Of a DNA stretch of 25,127 nt, positions 23,652-25,127 are shown one piece after another. This DNA comes from CAZCVI01 sp964502145. Its GTDB lineage: Bacteria > Acidobacteriota > Aminicenantia > UBA2199. The stretch is from contig CAZCVI010000102.1 in NCBI GenBank assembly GCA_964502145.1, forward strand, positions 1 to 25,127. The letters run 5' to 3'. A model generated the notes under the pieces. It made no database searches. It was not told the origin of the DNA and saw only the letters and a program-made list of their open reading frames with translations. A program made the translations under genes and the position numbers. Position 1 is the first letter of the stretch. Every line of letters starts with the position of its first letter.

Positions 23652-24971
23652 ATGGCCAACATCACGCACCAGGTGCTGGACGAAGGTCTCAAATGCGGTT
23701 TTTCGATTGTGGAAGCCTTTGAAGAAAAAATTGCCGGTGAAGAATACGACTATCACCCGGCAGAAGAAACCACCTTTCACACCCAAGACATCCACCGCAC
23801 CGTGGTTCGTTCTTTTTGGGATACCGGCGATCCGGTGGGCATACGCCTTTCCAACCCCACCCCGGAAACCATCAAATCCGCGTTTAACACTGTTTATTCG
23901 ACCTACTTGCCAGACCGCAAGGAAAATTACGGGCGAATGTTACCTGTAGGGGTCAAAAAAATGAAACTGGGCATTTATGACGAGAACGTGGCCGCAGTGA
24001 ATTATAAAGCCTTTGACCACTTGATTGAACGTATAGATGAAATGATGACCGCCCATCCTTTTCGCGGTTTAAGCCTCCAGAAAGTGCGGTTGTCAAAAAT
24101 TTTGAAAAAAGTATATATTGCCAATACCAATGGCCTGGATGGCAAATACATCAAAACACTGTTTAAATTGCAACTTGGCTTAGCCATGGGGGAAAATCTC
24201 ATTGATGTCCATCAGGGCCGGATTTATTTCCAGCAACTCGATCCCCTCCGCCTTATTTCACGGGGGCTCAACCTGCTCTTCTCCCTTACCGAAAATAGCA
24301 TCACTGTCCCTGCGGGTAAAGATATCTACCTGATCTTGGCACCCGAGGTATCCGCCCAGATTTTAAAGGAATTTTCCCACTATTTTAAGAGTAACGTTGA
24401 CCTCGATCTCATGGATATCCAGTACCCCGCTATTTTGAATATTGTGGATGACCATCTCATGGATGGTCAAGCTGCTTCCGTTCCATTCGATGACGAGGGC
24501 AATCAACGGCAAAGTGGCGAGAAGTACTTGATCCGCAAAGGTGTTTTCTCCCGTGTCATCCAAGATATCGCCACCGCTTTTGAACACAAAGGGAAATCCA
24601 CCGGCAATGGCTTTCGCAAAAAAAGAACCCCTTTCCCCACGGTTGGCTTTTCCAATCTGTATATCAAACCCACTGTGCTACCACTAAAAAATCTTCGCGA
24701 CGATGCCGGGGAAGGGATCGTGGTAGCGCTGGTGAAATTAAAAGATATCAATAACCGGGGTTATCTCTTTTCCGCTTATGGATACCGCTTCAAAAACCAC
24801 CAGATGATGGAACCGGTTCATTTTTATTTCAGAACCACGTTGCGTTCCTACCTTTTGAATATATTAAAAATTTCCAAAGAGATTAAATTTTTCCACAGCC
24901 ACTATACTATCGGCTCTCCCTATATCCTGGTGAAAGCCGCTGGCAAACCCGATTCTGTTCTGGAAATATAG
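23652..24971 (+). CDS. TldE/PmbA-family partner of TldD
   Basis: The start is set at ATG 23652, two bases after the tldD stop; the frame is open further upstream but overlaps tldD. The 439-residue product is the right length for TldE/PmbA (about 450). It shows family landmarks such as TVPAGKDIYLILAPEVSAQI, VPFDDEGNQRQ, EKYLIRKGVFSRVIQDIATA, TGNGFRKKRTPFPTVGFSNL and YIKPT. As expected for TldE there is no HExxxH; the active site belongs to TldD. Together they should form the heterodimeric protease. GGGAG about 10 nt upstream, inside tldD, may serve as ribosome site. Sequence after 24971 has no gene. Confidence 0.85.
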   Translation: MANITHQVLDEGLKCGFSIVEAFEEKIAGEEYDYHPAEETTFHTQDIHRTVVRSFWDTGDPVGIRLSNPTPETIKSAFNTVYSTYLPDRKENYGRMLPVGVKKMKLGIYDENVAAVNYKAFDHLIERIDEMMTAHPFRGLSLQKVRLSKILKKVYIANTNGLDGKYIKTLFKLQLGLAMGENLIDVHQGRIYFQQLDPLRLISRGLNLLFSLTENSITVPAGKDIYLILAPEVSAQILKEFSHYFKSNVDLDLMDIQYPAILNIVDDHLMDGQAASVPFDDEGNQRQSGEKYLIRKGVFSRVIQDIATAFEHKGKSTGNGFRKKRTPFPTVGFSNLYIKPTVLPLKNLRDDAGEGIVVALVKLKDINNRGYLFSAYGYRFKNHQMMEPVHFYFRTTLRSYLLNILKISKEIKFFHSHYTIGSPYILVKAAGKPDSVLEI

Positions 24972-25019
24972 AAATCAAGCCCGTAACGGTTCACTCATTA
25001 GAAGATTATGGGACTACCT

Positions 25020-25127
25020 GAATTCACCGTCAACTTAATGGGAAGAATGGGAATTATGAGAATTATGGGAATAATGGGAATTGGACAAAACCGCTTCGCG
25101 GTAATGGCCTGCGGCCTATTAACAATT
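25020..25127. repeat. Left part of a fourth hairpin-type element with a different 9-bp unit
   Basis: Five 9-bp units based on ATGGGAATT (ATGGGAAGA, ATGGGAATT, ATGAGAATT, ATGGGAATA, ATGGGAATT) run from 25038 to 25082. The flank GAATTCACCGTCAACTT just before them resembles the GGATTCACCGCCAAGTTT flank of the CTGGAC-type elements. A GGACAAAACCGCTTCGCGG loop-like segment follows and the window ends at AACAATT. The complementary arm, if present, lies beyond the window. Confidence 0.6.

Overview
The window is about 25 kb of bacterial chromosome. It looks like a large, accessory-rich environmental genome. Weak indicators point to the Acidobacteriota/Candidatus Aminicenantes sphere: paired AAA/PD-(D/E)XK proteins, 9-bp-unit hairpin repeats between genes, a BACON/Ig/beta-helix secreted enzyme, and sigma-54 promoters on a peptide locus. 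That placement is an impression from gene style only, because no rRNA or core marker is present.

Layout. 1-621: 3' end of a beta-mannosidase-like gene. 751-2620 (minus): an ABC-type ATPase and a PIN nuclease in an overlapping two-gene operon, a plausible defence or toxin pair. 2946-3260 (minus): a frameshifted relic of a group II intron reverse transcriptase. 3567-8802 (plus): the most interesting region, a RiPP locus. It holds a 62-residue double-glycine precursor, a radical SAM/SPASM maturase, a membrane-anchored or exported helical protein, an ABC-2 permease, and an ABC nucleotide-binding protein in which the recognisable ATPase motifs are degenerate. Two textbook -24/-12 (sigma-54) promoters drive it. 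They share a 19-bp box and upstream repeats at nearly identical distances. An intrinsic-terminator-like hairpin lies inside the first codons of the maturase gene.

8881-13294 (minus): a wrecked type I restriction-modification locus. A deleted hsdM fragment and an hsdR 3' fragment flank a module with its own promoter, made of a frameshifted TcmP and a DUF5131 (Gp37/Gp68) three-Cys protein. 13448-13678: an 11-unit, 21-bp tandem repeat. 13918-17336 (minus): two AAA ATPase-PD-(D/E)XK proteins, each with its own promoter. 17401-22311: a TetR regulator and a secreted 1184-residue deacetylase/beta-helix protein, separated and bordered by three copies of an inverted 9-bp-unit hairpin element. 22378-24971: a tldD/tldE-like protease pair. 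25020-25127: the start of a fourth hairpin-type element that has the same flank but a different 9-bp unit.

How the genes work together. The precursor is expected to be modified by the SPASM enzyme and handled by the membrane proteins made from the second sigma-54 promoter; shared upstream sites imply one activator for both transcripts. No C39 peptidase or intact export ATPase for the double-glycine leader is visible here, so the system must recruit those from elsewhere or work in another way. The TldD/TldE pair is a known type of RiPP-leader protease, but it lies 14 kb away and its link to the locus is only a possibility.
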